This document shows, one piece after another, positions 19,080 to 28,470 of a DNA stretch of 64,000 nucleotides. The DNA comes from Cohnella lupini (GTDB taxonomy: Bacteria; Bacillota; Bacilli; Paenibacillales; Paenibacillaceae). The notes under the pieces were generated by a model that saw only the letters and a list, made by a program, of their open reading frames with translations, was not told the origin of the DNA and did not search any database. The position numbers and the translations under genes are program-made. The stretch is taken from contig NZ_QRDY01000018.1 in the NCBI RefSeq assembly GCF_003386205.1, forward strand, positions 1 through 64,000. The letters run 5' to 3'. How positions within the stretch are numbered: position 1 is the stretch's first letter; each line of letters starts with the position of its first letter.

Positions 19080-20015
19080 ATGAATTTCACTGCATGGTCA
19101 CATGAGGTCGAAGCCTATGATTTAAGCAGTTGTATCATTCATTACCAAGGAGAGCCCATCTATCATTATGAAAAGTCGGAGCAAGCTTCTTCCCGGCTAA
19201 TGCCCATTAACTCCTGCACCAAAAGCGTACTATCGGCGCTTATCTGCATAGCTATGGAACAAGGACTTGTTGCTTCAACGGATACGTTAATATCGCGCTA
19301 TTTTCCTCAACTGCTCAACGATAAAGACGCGCGCAAGAAAAGCATTACGCTCGAGCATCTGCTGACGCTGACGGCCGGGTTCCGGTGGAATGAATTCGGG
19401 GGATTAAACTCCTTTCCCCAAATGTCCCGATCGCCGGATTGGATAAGTTATGTTCTAGAGCAACCCCTGTCCGACGAACCCGGTACCAGGATGGTTTACA
19501 ATTCCGGCGTCTCGCAATTATTGGCCGCTATATTAGCGCAAGCAACGGGTATGGACATCGCCCGATATGCCGAGCTTAATCTCTTCTCCCCGCTTGGCAT
19601 CGAACAATATGATTGGAAACGCGATCCTCAGGGGATTCATACCGGGGGATTCGGATTGCAGCTTACCGCGCACGATATGCTGAAATTCGGACTTCTTTAT
19701 TTGCATCAAGGGGTCTGGAATCATCGACAGCTCATTTCCCGCTCTCTTGTAGAGCGTTCAACGAAGCCTGCCATTGCCGTTAAGGCACCCGAACGGGGCT
19801 TCTATGGCTGGCATTGGTGGAGCGAATCCGTTAGCGAACTCGACTTCTATTACGCTCGGGGATTCGGAGGACAATTCATTATTATCGTGCCGACTCTTGA
19901 TGCCGTCGTCGTCCTGACTCGCAAGCAACGCAAGAAGGGGCTGATGCCGCTGGATCTCTTCCGACAACGAATTGCTCCGTTCTTGATCGAAGTTCACGCT
20001 GCCGGCTTGAGTTAA
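19080..20015 (+). CDS. Serine hydrolase of the beta-lactamase / penicillin-binding (class C) family
   Basis: This 311-residue protein has the S-x-x-K catalytic motif S45-C-T-K48, the Tyr-x-Asn motif in MVYNSG, and the third motif region near YARGFGGQ. Family members are beta-lactamases, esterases or D-aminopeptidases; the substrate cannot be inferred. It has no signal peptide, so it should be cytosolic. AAGGAA lies 9 bp before the ATG. It begins just after the decayed AraC gene. Confidence 0.88.
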   Translation: MNFTAWSHEVEAYDLSSCIIHYQGEPIYHYEKSEQASSRLMPINSCTKSVLSALICIAMEQGLVASTDTLISRYFPQLLNDKDARKKSITLEHLLTLTAGFRWNEFGGLNSFPQMSRSPDWISYVLEQPLSDEPGTRMVYNSGVSQLLAAILAQATGMDIARYAELNLFSPLGIEQYDWKRDPQGIHTGGFGLQLTAHDMLKFGLLYLHQGVWNHRQLISRSLVERSTKPAIAVKAPERGFYGWHWWSESVSELDFYYARGFGGQFIIIVPTLDAVVVLTRKQRKKGLMPLDLFRQRIAPFLIEVHAAGLS

Positions 20016-20088
20016 TCAATTTGTAAAAAAAACATCTCCATACGTTATACTCATAGTGAAAGCAAGAAAAAATCATTGGAGGTCGTTC

Positions 20089-21090
20089 ATGATGGAATAC
20101 TCGTATTTGGGAAGAACGGGCTTACAGGTTTCTCGTCTATGCTTGGGAACGATGACTTACGGGAATTGGGATTTGGACGAAAAAACCTCTCTATCCGTCA
20201 TTGACCGCGTGTTGGATTCCGGTATCAATTTCTTGGATACGGCGGACACGTACGGAAAAGGAACCAGCGAGGAAATTATCGGCAAAGCGATCAAGGGCCG
20301 AAGAGATCAAGTCATCGTGGCGACGAAATTCAAAGTCCGGACCGCCGAGGGGCCGAACGGGGAAGGCGCAAGCCGTTACCGCATCATGCGCCAGGTCGAG
20401 GCCAGCTTGAAGCGGCTTAATACCGACTACATAGATCTGTATCAAGTTCACCGGCCGGATCCGCACACTCCGTTGGACGAGACTTTGCGGGCGTTGGATG
20501 ACCTCGTTAAACAAGGTAAGGTCCGTTATATCGGTTGTTCGAATTTCGAAGCCTGGAGGATCGTAGAATCTCTATGGGTCAGCGACAAAATGAACCTTGA
20601 ACGCTTCGTTACGAATCAACCTTCCTATCATATCTTCAACCGTTATATCGAGCAGGAAATTTTGCCTGCCTCCGAACGTCACGGACTCTCCACTCTATGC
20701 TACTCTCCGCTGGACGGGGGCTGGTTATCGGGCAAGTATCGGTTGGGGCAGCCGCTTCCGGACAACTCCCGCGGAGAGCGAATGGATCCGGATTCCCCTA
20801 AAAATCGGGAGAAGTTGGTCCGAGTAGAGCAACTCGCGCAATGGGCCGAGTCCAAAGGGATGACGCTCGGGCAATTCGCCTTGGCTTGGTTGCTGCATCG
20901 TCCGGGCATCATTCCGGTCGTCGGCATTCGGAACGAGAAGCAATTGAGCGACAATCTGAAAGCGCTCGAGACTCGATTAACGGAAGAAGATTTAAATCAG
21001 ATTAATCTTGTGTCTCCAAGCCCTTATGTAGACTTTTCCCAAGACGGAAGCTTCTGGTTCGAGGAACCGCGCTTTTACCGGTTTAAATAA
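20089..21090 (+). CDS. Aldo/keto reductase
   Basis: The NADPH-dependent carbonyl reductase of about 333 residues has an (alpha/beta)8 barrel and the catalytic tetrad in LDTADTYG (Asp, Tyr), VATKFK (Lys) and YQVHRPD (His). The C-terminal cofactor segment IPVVGIRNEKQL is present. GGAGG at 20078-20082 fixes the start at ATG 20089 (or 20092) rather than the longer frame. It resembles the YcsN/IolS-like group; its substrate is unknown. Confidence 0.92.
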   Translation: MMEYSYLGRTGLQVSRLCLGTMTYGNWDLDEKTSLSVIDRVLDSGINFLDTADTYGKGTSEEIIGKAIKGRRDQVIVATKFKVRTAEGPNGEGASRYRIMRQVEASLKRLNTDYIDLYQVHRPDPHTPLDETLRALDDLVKQGKVRYIGCSNFEAWRIVESLWVSDKMNLERFVTNQPSYHIFNRYIEQEILPASERHGLSTLCYSPLDGGWLSGKYRLGQPLPDNSRGERMDPDSPKNREKLVRVEQLAQWAESKGMTLGQFALAWLLHRPGIIPVVGIRNEKQLSDNLKALETRLTEEDLNQINLVSPSPYVDFSQDGSFWFEEPRFYRFK

Positions 21091-21092
21091 AG

Positions 21093-21136
21093 AAAGGGAG
21101 TCGTCGCGGCTGAATGAACCGCACCGACTCCCTTTC
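21093..21136. terminator. Terminator between aldo/keto reductase and SDR genes
   Basis: AAAGGGAGTCG pairs with CGACTCCCTTT around a 20-nt loop, with T-rich flanks on both strands. It serves the two convergent genes. Confidence 0.8.
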
Positions 21137-21154
21137 GTTTCGCCTGACTTTCCG

Positions 21155-21910
21155 TTATTCTTCGTAGATCATTCGGCGCGTCATTCCGCCGTCTATGATC
21201 ATCTGCGTCCCGGTAATGAAATCGTTGCGAGGATCCGTCAGATAGAGACATGCGCGCGCGATATCCATTGGGGTTCCGACTCTTCCGGAAGGATGCTGAG
21301 CATGGTCCTCCGTTCGAAGCTTGTCGTAGTCTCCCGTCTCGATCCAACCGGGACAAATCGCGTTCACCGTAATCTTATCCGGTCCCAAGGAGACGGCCAT
21401 CGCGTGCGTGAGCGACAATATTCCGCCCTTGGATGCCGCATAAGCCTCCGAATTCGCTTCGGACATGAGTGCCCGCGTGGAGGAAATGTTGACGATAGAG
21501 CCGCCACCGTTGTCTCGCATGAGCTTGGCCGCTTCCCGCGAACAGAGGAACGTCCCCCGCAAGTTCGTATTCAATACGCTGTCCCACTCCGACAACTCCA
21601 GGTCATAGGGAGATTTCCGCACCCCGAAGCCGGCATTGTTGACTAGAACGTCTAATCGCCCTTGCCGTTGCTTCAAGCTCTGAAACAACTGCTCAATCTC
21701 CTCCGGCTTCGATATATCCATCACTAAGGCGCCGACCTGAAACCCTTCCGCCTTTATTAACTCCTCTGTTCGCCGTAGCTCTTCGGCATTTCGGTCAACT
21801 GCGACCACAAAAGCCCCTTCGCGCGCGTAGCTCTGAGCCAATACCCTGCCGATACCCGCTCCCGCTCCGGTGATCAGAGCGATTCGACCATTCAATCGCG
21901 CTTCGTTCAT
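21155..21910 (-). CDS. Short-chain dehydrogenase/reductase
   Basis: The SDR of about 251 residues has the Rossmann glycine motif TGAGAGIGR, NNAG, and the catalytic S...YxxxK (ISSTRALMSEANSEAYAASK). The start is set at 21910, where the ATG overlaps the TGA of the upstream SEC-C gene (ATGA), implying coupled translation; a TTG at 21925 lies inside that gene. The substrate is unknown. Confidence 0.92.
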   Translation of the reverse strand: MNEARLNGRIALITGAGAGIGRVLAQSYAREGAFVVAVDRNAEELRRTEELIKAEGFQVGALVMDISKPEEIEQLFQSLKQRQGRLDVLVNNAGFGVRKSPYDLELSEWDSVLNTNLRGTFLCSREAAKLMRDNGGGSIVNISSTRALMSEANSEAYAASKGGILSLTHAMAVSLGPDKITVNAICPGWIETGDYDKLRTEDHAQHPSGRVGTPMDIARACLYLTDPRNDFITGTQMIIDGGMTRRMIYEE

Positions 21911-23058
21911 TGTTCGCCACAACACTTCTTATATTTCTTCCCGCTTCCGCACGGACAAGGGTCGTTTCTCCCAACCTTGGCGGCCACGACGCGTTGTCCC
22001 GGAATTGCACGGATAGCCGAGCCTCCCGTTAGAGCGCCCAATTCGGCAGGCGTATGCCCGCAGTTGGACCAAAGCCGGGTGTGGTTATATACTTCCGTCA
22101 CCAGAGAGCTGAACCTTTTTACTTGATTGATATTGTCAAAAGTGATCCCTCTTCTATCCAACTCGTTCACGATCGACTGCAAAGGCTCTTCCATAGAGCA
22201 GGCAATCTGAATATCGTCAATGGCCGAATCCACAAGCTCGGCATCCTCGCACAACTGATTGAGAATAAAGAGTCTCAGCTGCAATAACTGCGGCGTCATC
22301 TCGGAATAGTGATCGTCCGAGTACATTAGGAACTTCTCTTTACTTGGAATATATCGAGGCTTGTTCTGAATTCGCTTCAGGAGAGCTTGCATTTCCTGAA
22401 CGGTACTCTCGTCAAAGTACTGACTCACATAATAACCATCCATCCGCTCATAAAACTGCACTCTTTTCAAATGAAAATCGGTGATCTCCTCGAGGTCTTG
22501 CAGTCTTAAGCTTTGATCGTTCTGATCGTTATAGATCTCGAGAATCAGTTCCGGCGTGCAAACCCCGTAGAGATTAACCGCGGCGTTTACATATTGAAGC
22601 ACGACTTGCTCCCTTGCACGGGTCAATAGCAACGCATCCCAATCCAACTGTCGCAGAGCCTCTTTCACTTCTTCGGGGATAACGAAATACAGCTTGTCCT
22701 TTTGCCAAAACGTAAATAAAACCCCGTAATCCACGAAGTGCAAATAAGTGCCGGGCGTGATATCGTCAGCTTGTAAGCAGGGCTGACTCCGTACATTCTG
22801 AAAGAACTGAAACTCCTCTTCCCGGGCCAATAGCAACGTAGCATCCAGTCTATATTCCTTTAATAGAACTTCGGGCAACCGAGCGGCAAGTTCTGCCTTT
22901 TTCATTGAAGACCGCCCAGGCAAACCGATTGAAGTAGCTATATCCGTTAAACGATTCTTGCCAAGCAACGATAGAATTTCTTCCAGACGATATTTTACCG
23001 CACCCTGGATGGCGAGTTCTTGATTCCTCCGATTGTACATCTCCATGAGATCGATCAT
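21907..23058 (-). CDS. SEC-C metal-binding motif protein with N-terminal SAP/Rho-N-like domain
   Basis: This protein of about 383 residues ends in the SEC-C zinc motif NDPCPCGSGKKYKKCCG, also found at the C-terminus of SecA. Near the N-terminus a SAP/Rho-N-like helical hairpin (LGKNRLTDIATSIGLPGRSSMKKAELAARLPEVLL) suggests nucleic-acid contact. The middle is an unrecognised region. The start could be ATG 23058 or GTG 23067; AGAGGG is better spaced for the ATG. It overlaps the SDR gene by 4 bp. Function unknown. Confidence 0.8.
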   Translation of the reverse strand: MIDLMEMYNRRNQELAIQGAVKYRLEEILSLLGKNRLTDIATSIGLPGRSSMKKAELAARLPEVLLKEYRLDATLLLAREEEFQFFQNVRSQPCLQADDITPGTYLHFVDYGVLFTFWQKDKLYFVIPEEVKEALRQLDWDALLLTRAREQVVLQYVNAAVNLYGVCTPELILEIYNDQNDQSLRLQDLEEITDFHLKRVQFYERMDGYYVSQYFDESTVQEMQALLKRIQNKPRYIPSKEKFLMYSDDHYSEMTPQLLQLRLFILNQLCEDAELVDSAIDDIQIACSMEEPLQSIVNELDRRGITFDNINQVKRFSSLVTEVYNHTRLWSNCGHTPAELGALTGGSAIRAIPGQRVVAAKVGRNDPCPCGSGKKYKKCCGEQ

Positions 23059-23676
23059 TCGTATCACAACCCTCTGTTCTGTTCTTTTTAATCATTATAC
23101 ATGATTTGAGGGAATTCGATTCTGTGCCTACGCTATGAGGAAAAGAAACAACACGCTAAGGATAAGAAATGAGACAAGAAAAATGGCTTCGCCATCCGTC
23201 ACTTCGAGATAAAAGCTTGCTCTGCGGTTAGACTTGACCAAATACGAGCTATCAAAAGTGGTAAGTCAAGGGAAGTAGAATGATAATCATCGTTATTGTC
23301 GCTGTTTGGCGCTTATGCAATCAAAGTACGATGAGGAACATCACTATAGATTGTATTTCTGAATGGAATAGAACAATCGGAGGCCAATAGTCATAAAAAA
23401 CATCTTTATCCAGCATAATTCTTGAACATGCTTCAAAAATACAATGAAACACATCGTATTTAAAAATGTATCGTGCGATCAGCTCGAAATAGTCCTGAAA
23501 CGAATGAACTGCTGTGTCGATATTTAAGGGTTGCGGCTTCCGCCTCCCGGCGGACAAAACACGCTAACAGAACACAATCCAGATTCAAGGTTTCCAATAC
23601 TAATGTCGATTCGTTACCTCTAGTATTAATACTATGTCTAGTTAAAAAAACAACACATGAAAGGGGCCATATCCAG
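23059..23676. other. Long intergenic region without a supported gene
   Basis: About 620 bp separate the divergent SEC-C and glycoside hydrolase genes. Short frames on both strands have no ribosome binding site or recognisable motif. The right end holds the palindrome listed separately and presumably the hydrolase promoter. Confidence 0.5.
23621..23634. promoter_or_regulatory. Perfect 14-bp palindrome, possible operator
   Basis: TAGTATTAATACTA is a perfect inverted repeat 43 bp before the glycoside hydrolase ATG and could overlap a -10 element (TATTAAT or TACTAT). This position fits an operator for the hydrolase/kinase/importer set. Confidence 0.35.
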
Positions 23677-24936
23677 ATGACGAATCGATATTTCACCACA
23701 AGCCGCAAAGAGGACGGAAGCTGGTCGCTGCTTGATCCGAACGGCAAGCCCTTCTTCTCACTCGGAGTGAATTGCGTGTTCCTTCCGGACAGTCTCAGCA
23801 GCGCCAAAATGCAGGAATACGGAGACGACGGCTCATGGTTCCCCAAATTTGCCGACCGGAAGCTGGAGCAAATTCGCGAGTACGGATTCAACACGCTGGC
23901 GGCCTGGCACGAGAAATACTATTGGGGCAATTCGTTTCCGAAAACGATCGAGCTCCGAATGTCCCAGCATGCCAATAAAGTCAATGTGGATTGGGGCTTC
24001 GGTTTTCCCGACGTGTTCTGCAGCAGCTTCGTCTATTCGGTCCAACGCGTGCTAAGCGAGCACTTCTACGGCGAGGGACGCATGCTGAAGGACGACCCTT
24101 CTCTGATCGGCTACTACACGGATAACGAACTGCATTGGTGGGGCAAGGGCGGCCAGTGGGGCATGGACGATATGAAGCTAGGCGCGGATCCGGCGAATCT
24201 CGTTCAGGATTATTTCGAGCTGCCCTCTCATGCGCCCGGCAAACAGAGATGGGTCCGCTTCCTCAAGGAGCGTTACGGAGACATCGACCGGCTCAACGAG
24301 GCTTGGAGCGGCGAATATTGGGAGTTCGACGATCTGCTTACCATCTTCAGCTACACGGCCGAAACCGAGGCTTTCGAGCAGGACAAATTGGACTTCCTGA
24401 AGCTAATAGCGGAGACCTATTACGGCACCACTACCTCCTTGCTGAAGACGTACGACTCGGACCACCTGGTTCTGGGTTGCCGATTGGTCGGAGCCAGCAC
24501 TCCGGAAGTCGTATTGGAAGTCATGGGACAATATTTGGACGTCGTGTCCCTGAACTTCTACACCCGCCATTTTCCGGAAAAGTGGTTGACTCGCGTAGCC
24601 AATCTGACGGGTAAACCGGTAATGGTCACCGAATTCAGCTTCTGCGCGGGACGTCAGGCCGGTTACTTGAGCAGCACGAACGGCGCGCAGCATGCCACGG
24701 TAAAAGATCAGAAACGCCGGGGACAAATATATGATATGTTTATTAAAAAGGCTGCGGCGTTTCCTTCGTGCGTAGGAGCCCATTGGTTCGCCTTGTACGA
24801 CTTCAACTCCAATCGACACCCGCTGAACGGCAATTATGGGCTGCTAACCGCCGATGATAAGCCTTGGGAGGAGTTCACGGCTTCCGTGACGGCGACGCAC
24901 CGCGAAGTGTTAAGCGCAGACCTTATCGAATCGTAG
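23677..24936 (+). CDS. Clan GH-A glycoside hydrolase (beta-galactosidase/agarase-like)
   Basis: The 419-residue protein looks like a TIM-barrel retaining hydrolase. The probable acid/base Glu is in YTDNELHWW and the nucleophile in PVMVTEFSF, at the strand-4 and strand-7 positions of clan GH-A. It has no signal peptide, so it would cleave oligosaccharides after uptake. The start at 23677 follows AAGGGG. It is 15 bp upstream of a sensor kinase gene and in the same direction as an LplABC-like importer, so it probably processes that importer's cargo. The exact family (GH42-, GH50- or GH86-like) is uncertain. Confidence 0.75.
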   Translation: MTNRYFTTSRKEDGSWSLLDPNGKPFFSLGVNCVFLPDSLSSAKMQEYGDDGSWFPKFADRKLEQIREYGFNTLAAWHEKYYWGNSFPKTIELRMSQHANKVNVDWGFGFPDVFCSSFVYSVQRVLSEHFYGEGRMLKDDPSLIGYYTDNELHWWGKGGQWGMDDMKLGADPANLVQDYFELPSHAPGKQRWVRFLKERYGDIDRLNEAWSGEYWEFDDLLTIFSYTAETEAFEQDKLDFLKLIAETYYGTTTSLLKTYDSDHLVLGCRLVGASTPEVVLEVMGQYLDVVSLNFYTRHFPEKWLTRVANLTGKPVMVTEFSFCAGRQAGYLSSTNGAQHATVKDQKRRGQIYDMFIKKAAAFPSCVGAHWFALYDFNSNRHPLNGNYGLLTADDKPWEEFTASVTATHREVLSADLIES

Positions 24937-24951
24937 CAAAGGGGATATGCT

Positions 24952-26730
24952 ATGTTGCTAGGCCGTCTGACCATCTTCCACAAGGTGATTTTGTTTATCG
25001 TCTTCCTTCTTATTCCGATCTTCGGCTTGTATGTCTATTCGAACCGGGTATCGGTCGGGGTCGTGCAGAACGAGATCAAAAACGCGATCGACAGCAGGCT
25101 CGCCTTTGCGCAGAATCGGCTTAATCTGCAGCTCGATCATCTGGCCAAATCGGCTATTCAGCTAGGGAGCGATCCGATCGTCATATCGTTCGAGACGATC
25201 GAAGGCTTCGAAAGCTTTTTCGATGTCGTCGATACGAAAAGGAAAGCGGAAGATCGAATCACCATTCAGAACATCCAGTCGGACTGGCCCTCGCGGAGCA
25301 CCATCTACTTTCCCAAAAAACAAGAAGCCATTAATCCTGCCGCTTTGATTAACTACGATGACGATATGCTTACCGGACGCGCGGCCAGCGAATGGATTTC
25401 CGAGAAGAGCGGCGACGCCTCGAAGCCTAATTACCAGTTTTTATTCTATTCCATCCGTTCATCGTCAGGCTACAGCGACCCGCTTAAAGCCGATAACGTC
25501 GTCGAGCTGAGGCTCGACGACGATAACCTGATTCAGTTGCTCAACGATTATAAGGCTACGGGCCAAGGGGATCCGTTCATGTATCACGCGGAGCTTGGCA
25601 TCATAGCGAATCGGACGCAAAACGAGAATCTGACCGAACAAGTGGCTCAGTTGCTTAGGCAACGGCCGCTTGATTGGTCGGATTCTTTCCGCGCCAAGCT
25701 GTCCGGTCAAACCTATCTGGTGAACTATATCCAGACCAACCTCAAGGGTTGGGCGATCGTCGATTACGTTCCGATGCAGCAGGTGCTGTCTCCGATCGTT
25801 AACAGTACCCGGCTTTTCTATGCTTCTCTCGTCTTACAGCTGTTGCTAGGCTTATTCGCCGCTTTCATGCTGTACCGACAAGTCCAACGCCCCATCCTGA
25901 CGTTGATGCGAAGCCTCCGCCAGGTGAAGAACGGCGATTTCAGCACCCGCATCCAATCCGTGAAGAATACGGAATTCAGCTTCGTATTTCAGCGTTTCAA
26001 CGATATGACCGAACAAATTCAACGATTAATAGAGAACGTGTATACCGAGCAGCTTCGCTCCCGGGATGCGCAGCTGAAGCAGCTTCAATCCCAGATTAAT
26101 CCGCATTTTCTGTATAACTGCCTGTATTTCATCGTCAATATGGCCCGATTGGAACGGTTGGAGCCGATTGAACGGATGGCGATCAACTTGGGCAATTTCT
26201 TTAAATACACGACCCGTCTGGAGAAACCGGATACGACCGTTGCCGACGAGTTGACCCTCGTTCGGAATTACTTGGAAATTCAAAAGCTGCGTTTAAACCG
26301 GATCGACTACGCGATCGAAGTGCCGGAGAAGCTTCAGCAATTGCAAATTCCGCGCCTGTTGCTGCAGCCGATCGTCGAGAATGCGGTTATTCATGGGATC
26401 GAGCCGAAGCCTGGAGGCGGAACCATCAGGATCACCGGAGGTGCGAATCGAGAAGGCGTATGGCTGGAGATCGAGGATACCGGCGTCGGGATGGCCGCGG
26501 AACGGCTTCAGGAATTGAACCGGCGATTGAAGCAGCCGGTCAGCGATGAAACCGGATACGGCGTCTGGAACGTGAATCAGCGACTGGCCTTGCGTTTCGG
26601 AGATCAGGCCGGCGTTCACTACCTGCACTCGGAGCAGGCGGGCTTAGTCGTAAAGCTGTCGTGGACGCCTAGCGACTATATCTTTCCGGAAGGAGTGGAT
26701 TCGGATGTTTCGAGTGATGATCGTCGATGA
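24952..26730 (+). CDS. YesM-type membrane sensor histidine kinase
   Basis: The 592-residue kinase has an N-terminal transmembrane helix (about 8-30), a large extracellular sensing domain, a second helix (about 282-305), a HAMP linker, the His_kinase domain with phospho-acceptor H385 in SQINPHFLYN, and an ATPase domain (ENAVIHGIEPK, DTGVGM). Kinases of this type detect extracellular oligosaccharides or the loaded binding protein. It overlaps its response regulator gene by 26 bp. Confidence 0.93.
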   Translation: MLLGRLTIFHKVILFIVFLLIPIFGLYVYSNRVSVGVVQNEIKNAIDSRLAFAQNRLNLQLDHLAKSAIQLGSDPIVISFETIEGFESFFDVVDTKRKAEDRITIQNIQSDWPSRSTIYFPKKQEAINPAALINYDDDMLTGRAASEWISEKSGDASKPNYQFLFYSIRSSSGYSDPLKADNVVELRLDDDNLIQLLNDYKATGQGDPFMYHAELGIIANRTQNENLTEQVAQLLRQRPLDWSDSFRAKLSGQTYLVNYIQTNLKGWAIVDYVPMQQVLSPIVNSTRLFYASLVLQLLLGLFAAFMLYRQVQRPILTLMRSLRQVKNGDFSTRIQSVKNTEFSFVFQRFNDMTEQIQRLIENVYTEQLRSRDAQLKQLQSQINPHFLYNCLYFIVNMARLERLEPIERMAINLGNFFKYTTRLEKPDTTVADELTLVRNYLEIQKLRLNRIDYAIEVPEKLQQLQIPRLLLQPIVENAVIHGIEPKPGGGTIRITGGANREGVWLEIEDTGVGMAAERLQELNRRLKQPVSDETGYGVWNVNQRLALRFGDQAGVHYLHSEQAGLVVKLSWTPSDYIFPEGVDSDVSSDDRR

Positions 26731-28339
26731 CGAGTATTCCGTGATTGAAGGACTGAAGTATACGATTGCCTGGGAGAAACTCGAGATCGATCACGTCTAT
26801 ACGGCTTCCTCCGCTTACGAAGCCCTACAACAGCTTAACCAGCATCATGTCGATATCGTCATCACGGATATCCGCATGCCGGGCATGAACGGCCTTGAGC
26901 TTATCCGCGAAATCCGCGAACGCTGGTCCGGGACCCGTTGCATCATTCTGTCCGGACACGGGGAGTTCGATTATGCGCGCGAAGCGATTCGGGCCGAGAC
27001 GACGGATTACTTGCTGAAGCCGATTCATGAGGACGAATTGGCGGAAACGATACGGAAGGTGCAAGCGAAGCTCAGGGCGGAATGGGAGCAGATAAGCGAA
27101 TACAAGGCATCCGTTGTCGCGTTGCGGGAGCATATGCCGCTGCTCAAGCACAACCTGCTCGGGGATTTGCTGCAAGGGCTCGTGCCCGAACGAAAGGCGT
27201 TAATGCTTAAGTTGGAGCTGCTCAAGCTTCCATTCGCCCCAGGGGATACCGTTTCCCTGCTTCTCGTCCGGCTGGAGGATGAATTCTACGGCTACGATGC
27301 CCGTAGGCTCCAATTGCTCGAATACGCCGTATGCAATATTACGGAGGAGATATTCGGGAAGCGATTCGATACCTGGTATCATTCGGATACCCATGCTTAT
27401 TTGGTATTCGTTCTTCGGCTCCGGGATCGCGAGCCCCTCTCCGATGCGGAACAACCGGAGCCGGTCGAGGAAGATACCCTGCGACTTGTAGAACGATTAG
27501 CCGCGCAGGTGCAAATGAGCGTTCATACGTATCTGAAAGGCAATCTATCGATTATGGTGAGTAATTGGGGAGAGTTTCCGGGCAATATCCGGGGATTATA
27601 TGAAACGGCAATGACCTCGTTTCGGAATCGAATCGGCAGCAGCAGCGGGTTATTCTATTCCATGGGCGACGAGGATCAGGAGACCGCGAAGACTACCGCG
27701 CTAGATGAGCTGTACCGGCTGCCGACGTTGCTGAATTTGCTGGATACGGGGAAATGGGACGAAGCGGCCAATAAAGTGAATGCCATCTATAACGATTTGC
27801 GTAACCGTTTCCCTTCTTCGAGGGAGCATCTCATGGAAGCTTATTTCTCCATGGCTTCCAGCTTCTCACACTTCGCACATAAGAACGGACAACCGTTATC
27901 CGATCTTATGATGGATAGCGCGACGTCCGACGATGACCGTTTACGTTCGGCCGTCCGGCTCAAGGAATGGTCGCTCGCCGTACTGGAGCGGCTGCGGACA
28001 AGCGTAGACAATTACGTAAGCGATTCTCGGAAGGAATTGTTATCGAAAGTACAGTCTTACGTCGTCGATCGTCTGCAGGAAGACGTGTCCTTGCAGGCGA
28101 TCGCGGACCACGTCCACTTCCACCCCGTCTACTTGTCCAAAATTTTCAAACAGGAAACCGGCGAAAATCTGCGCGAATATATCCATCAGATCCGAATGGA
28201 AAAAGCGGTGTATTTGCTGAAGCACTCCGAACTCAAAATCTATGAAATCGCCCAGCAGGTCGGCCTTGATCAAGCATACTTCAACAAAGTATTCAAAAAG
28301 CAATTCGAGCGCACGCCTCAAGAGTACAGAGAAAGGTAA
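26705..28339 (+). CDS. YesN-type response regulator with AraC DNA-binding domain
   Basis: The 544-residue protein has a receiver domain with phospho-acceptor D55 in IVITDIRMPGMNG, a long middle helical region, and a C-terminal AraC helix-turn-helix pair (about 440-544, YLSKIFKQETGENLREYIHQIRM). GGAAGGAG precedes the ATG inside the kinase gene. It probably activates the importer at 28471-32119, which begins 131 bp downstream. Confidence 0.94.
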   Translation: MFRVMIVDDEYSVIEGLKYTIAWEKLEIDHVYTASSAYEALQQLNQHHVDIVITDIRMPGMNGLELIREIRERWSGTRCIILSGHGEFDYAREAIRAETTDYLLKPIHEDELAETIRKVQAKLRAEWEQISEYKASVVALREHMPLLKHNLLGDLLQGLVPERKALMLKLELLKLPFAPGDTVSLLLVRLEDEFYGYDARRLQLLEYAVCNITEEIFGKRFDTWYHSDTHAYLVFVLRLRDREPLSDAEQPEPVEEDTLRLVERLAAQVQMSVHTYLKGNLSIMVSNWGEFPGNIRGLYETAMTSFRNRIGSSSGLFYSMGDEDQETAKTTALDELYRLPTLLNLLDTGKWDEAANKVNAIYNDLRNRFPSSREHLMEAYFSMASSFSHFAHKNGQPLSDLMMDSATSDDDRLRSAVRLKEWSLAVLERLRTSVDNYVSDSRKELLSKVQSYVVDRLQEDVSLQAIADHVHFHPVYLSKIFKQETGENLREYIHQIRMEKAVYLLKHSELKIYEIAQQVGLDQAYFNKVFKKQFERTPQEYRER

Positions 28340-28404
28340 TTACCCGTATATTCAGAATAGTTAATAAATTACACGCGATGTTGAAATCTTCCCATATCCC
28401 CTTA

Positions 28405-28418
28405 TGGAAGCGCTATTT
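28405..28418 (+). promoter_or_regulatory. Weak cre-like site before the LplABC-like importer
   Basis: TGGAAGCGCTATTT keeps the central AAGCGCT core but matches only 11 of 14 consensus positions. It sits 53 bp before the binding-protein start. Confidence 0.3.
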
Positions 28419-28470
28419 ATACTGAAATTGCAAAGGATCAATATAAGGAATGAGGAAGGGGATAGCTTGT

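Noticed and set aside
23321-23557. 78-codon minus-strand frame in the long intergenic region
   Set aside because: No ribosome site, no family resemblance and AT-rich composition; insufficient support for a gene.
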